From Pseudomonadota bacterium (GTDB lineage: Bacteria; Pseudomonadota; Alphaproteobacteria; Rhizobiales; Rhizobiaceae): a stretch of 5,262 bases of DNA. The notes beneath the pieces were generated by a model. That model had not been told where the DNA came from and made no database searches. It saw only the letters and a program-made list of their open reading frames with translations. Of this stretch, positions 4,606 through 5,262 are shown piece by piece (position 1 is the stretch's first letter; each line of letters opens with the position of its first letter). The stretch spans positions 1 through 5,262 of the forward strand of contig JAEZXF010000233.1 in the NCBI GenBank assembly GCA_023419995.1. The letters run 5' to 3'. A program made the position numbers and the translations under genes.

Positions 4606-5262
4606 TTGGGTGATTTTCGGCAGCAGACGCGGGCGTGGCTGGAGGCGAACTGCCCCGCCGCCATGCGCGCGGCTCCGGCAAGCGACGAAAGCGTCTGCTG
4701 GGGTGGGAGGAACTGGACCTTCGAGAGCGGGGACCAGAAGGACTGGCTCGACCGGATGATCGCCAAGGGCTGGACCGTGCCCGACTGGCCGGTCGAGTAT
4801 GGCGGCGCCGGGCTCGGTCCCGACGAGTGCATGATCCTGCGCGAGGAGATGCGCAGGCTGAACGCGCGGCCGCCGCTCGAGGGCTTCGGCATCTCGATGA
4901 TCGGGCCGGCGCTGCTGGCGTTCGGCACCGAGGAGCAGAAGCGGCGGCACCTGCCGCCGATCGCCCGCGGCGAGATCCGCTGGTGCCAGGGCTATTCCGA
5001 GCCGGGCGCCGGCTCCGACCTCGCGGCGCTGCGCACCTCGGCGGTGCGCCAGGGCGACGAGTTCGTCGTCAACGGCCAGAAGGTCTGGACCTCCTATGCC
5101 GACAAGGCCGACTGGATCTTCTGCCTCGTCCGCACCGACCCGGCCGCGAAGAAGCAGAGCGGCATCACCTTCCTGCTCATCGACATGGCGACGCCCGGCA
5201 TCTCGACCAGGCCGATCCGCCTGATCTCGGGCAGCTCGCCGTTCTGCGAGACCTTCCTCGAC
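4606..5262 (+). CDS. Acyl-CoA dehydrogenase, FAD-dependent (3' partial)
   Basis: 219 residues are visible and the frame is still open at the window end; members are usually near 390-400 residues. The TTG start at 4606 is supported by AAGGAG 7 bases upstream. Residues 3 to about 122 form the helical N-terminal domain, including GWTVPDWPVEYGGAGL (55-70) and an EEQKRRHLPPIARGE stretch (109-123) typical of the family. The middle beta domain starts near 126 with the flavin/substrate signature WCQGYSEPGAGSDLA (126-140), then VNGQKVWTS (155-163) and ITFLLIDMATPGIS (187-200). The enzyme oxidises an acyl-CoA to the 2,3-enoyl-CoA, passing electrons to ETF. The catalytic glutamate lies in the missing C-terminal half, so substrate class cannot be judged. 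The sequence looks like the FadE-type paralogs found in catabolic clusters for branched, cyclic or steroid acids rather than a housekeeping short-chain enzyme (inference). It follows a TetR gene that probably regulates it. Confidence 0.92.
   Translation, partial: MGDFRQQTRAWLEANCPAAMRAAPASDESVCWGGRNWTFESGDQKDWLDRMIAKGWTVPDWPVEYGGAGLGPDECMILREEMRRLNARPPLEGFGISMIGPALLAFGTEEQKRRHLPPIARGEIRWCQGYSEPGAGSDLAALRTSAVRQGDEFVVNGQKVWTSYADKADWIFCLVRTDPAAKKQSGITFLLIDMATPGISTRPIRLISGSSPFCETFLD

Noticed and set aside
4263..4928. Minus-strand open frames across the TetR end and the dehydrogenase start.
   Set aside because: They cross two well-supported plus-strand genes and the intergenic region, and show no conserved motifs.

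Overview
The window is very GC-rich, with codon third positions dominated by G and C. Its gene content (an FtsX-type permease with a His-rich loop, a secreted phytase-like protein, a large-type cyclase-family hydrolase, a KstR2/FadR-like TetR regulator and an acyl-CoA dehydrogenase) suits a free-living alphaproteobacterium, perhaps of the Rhizobiales. The taxonomic guess is inference from style only. No RNA gene, CRISPR array, insertion sequence or phage gene is visible.

Layout. Positions 1-1167 (+) are the 3' part of an ABC-transporter permease with a periplasmic His/Asp/Glu-rich insert. A 101-base gap follows, holding an 11-bp-periodic repeat of GTC-centred heptamers that resembles a PhoB (Pho box) site. 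Positions 1269-2630 (+) encode an exported 453-residue protein of the 'esterase-like activity of phytase' family. Two strong hairpins close this transcription unit, the second followed by a T-run (a good intrinsic terminator). Positions 2751-3659 (-) encode a cyclase-family metal-dependent hydrolase, transcribed away from a TetR-family regulator at 3841-4473 (+). Their 181-base divergent region holds a convincing -35/-10 for the cyclase, two short inverted repeats and a 19-codon leader ORF with its own ribosome binding site. Downstream of the regulator, after a 132-base gap with an AT-rich imperfect palindrome, an acyl-CoA dehydrogenase starts at a TTG codon (4606) and runs off the window end.

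How the genes may work together. The left half (permease and phytase-like protein) concerns the cell envelope and possibly metal or phosphate nutrition. The right half looks like one end of a catabolic island. The regulator's C-terminal half resembles regulators of acyl-CoA catabolism, an acyl-CoA dehydrogenase follows it, and the divergent hydrolase belongs to a family that opens cyclic amides or related bonds. The simplest reading is degradation of a cyclic or branched carboxylic acid through CoA thioesters, repressed until a CoA intermediate accumulates. The substrate cannot be read from the sequence. I see nothing that demonstrates an entirely new system. The most testable novelties are the Pho-box-like array, the leader ORF ahead of the regulator and the palindrome over the dehydrogenase translation start region.
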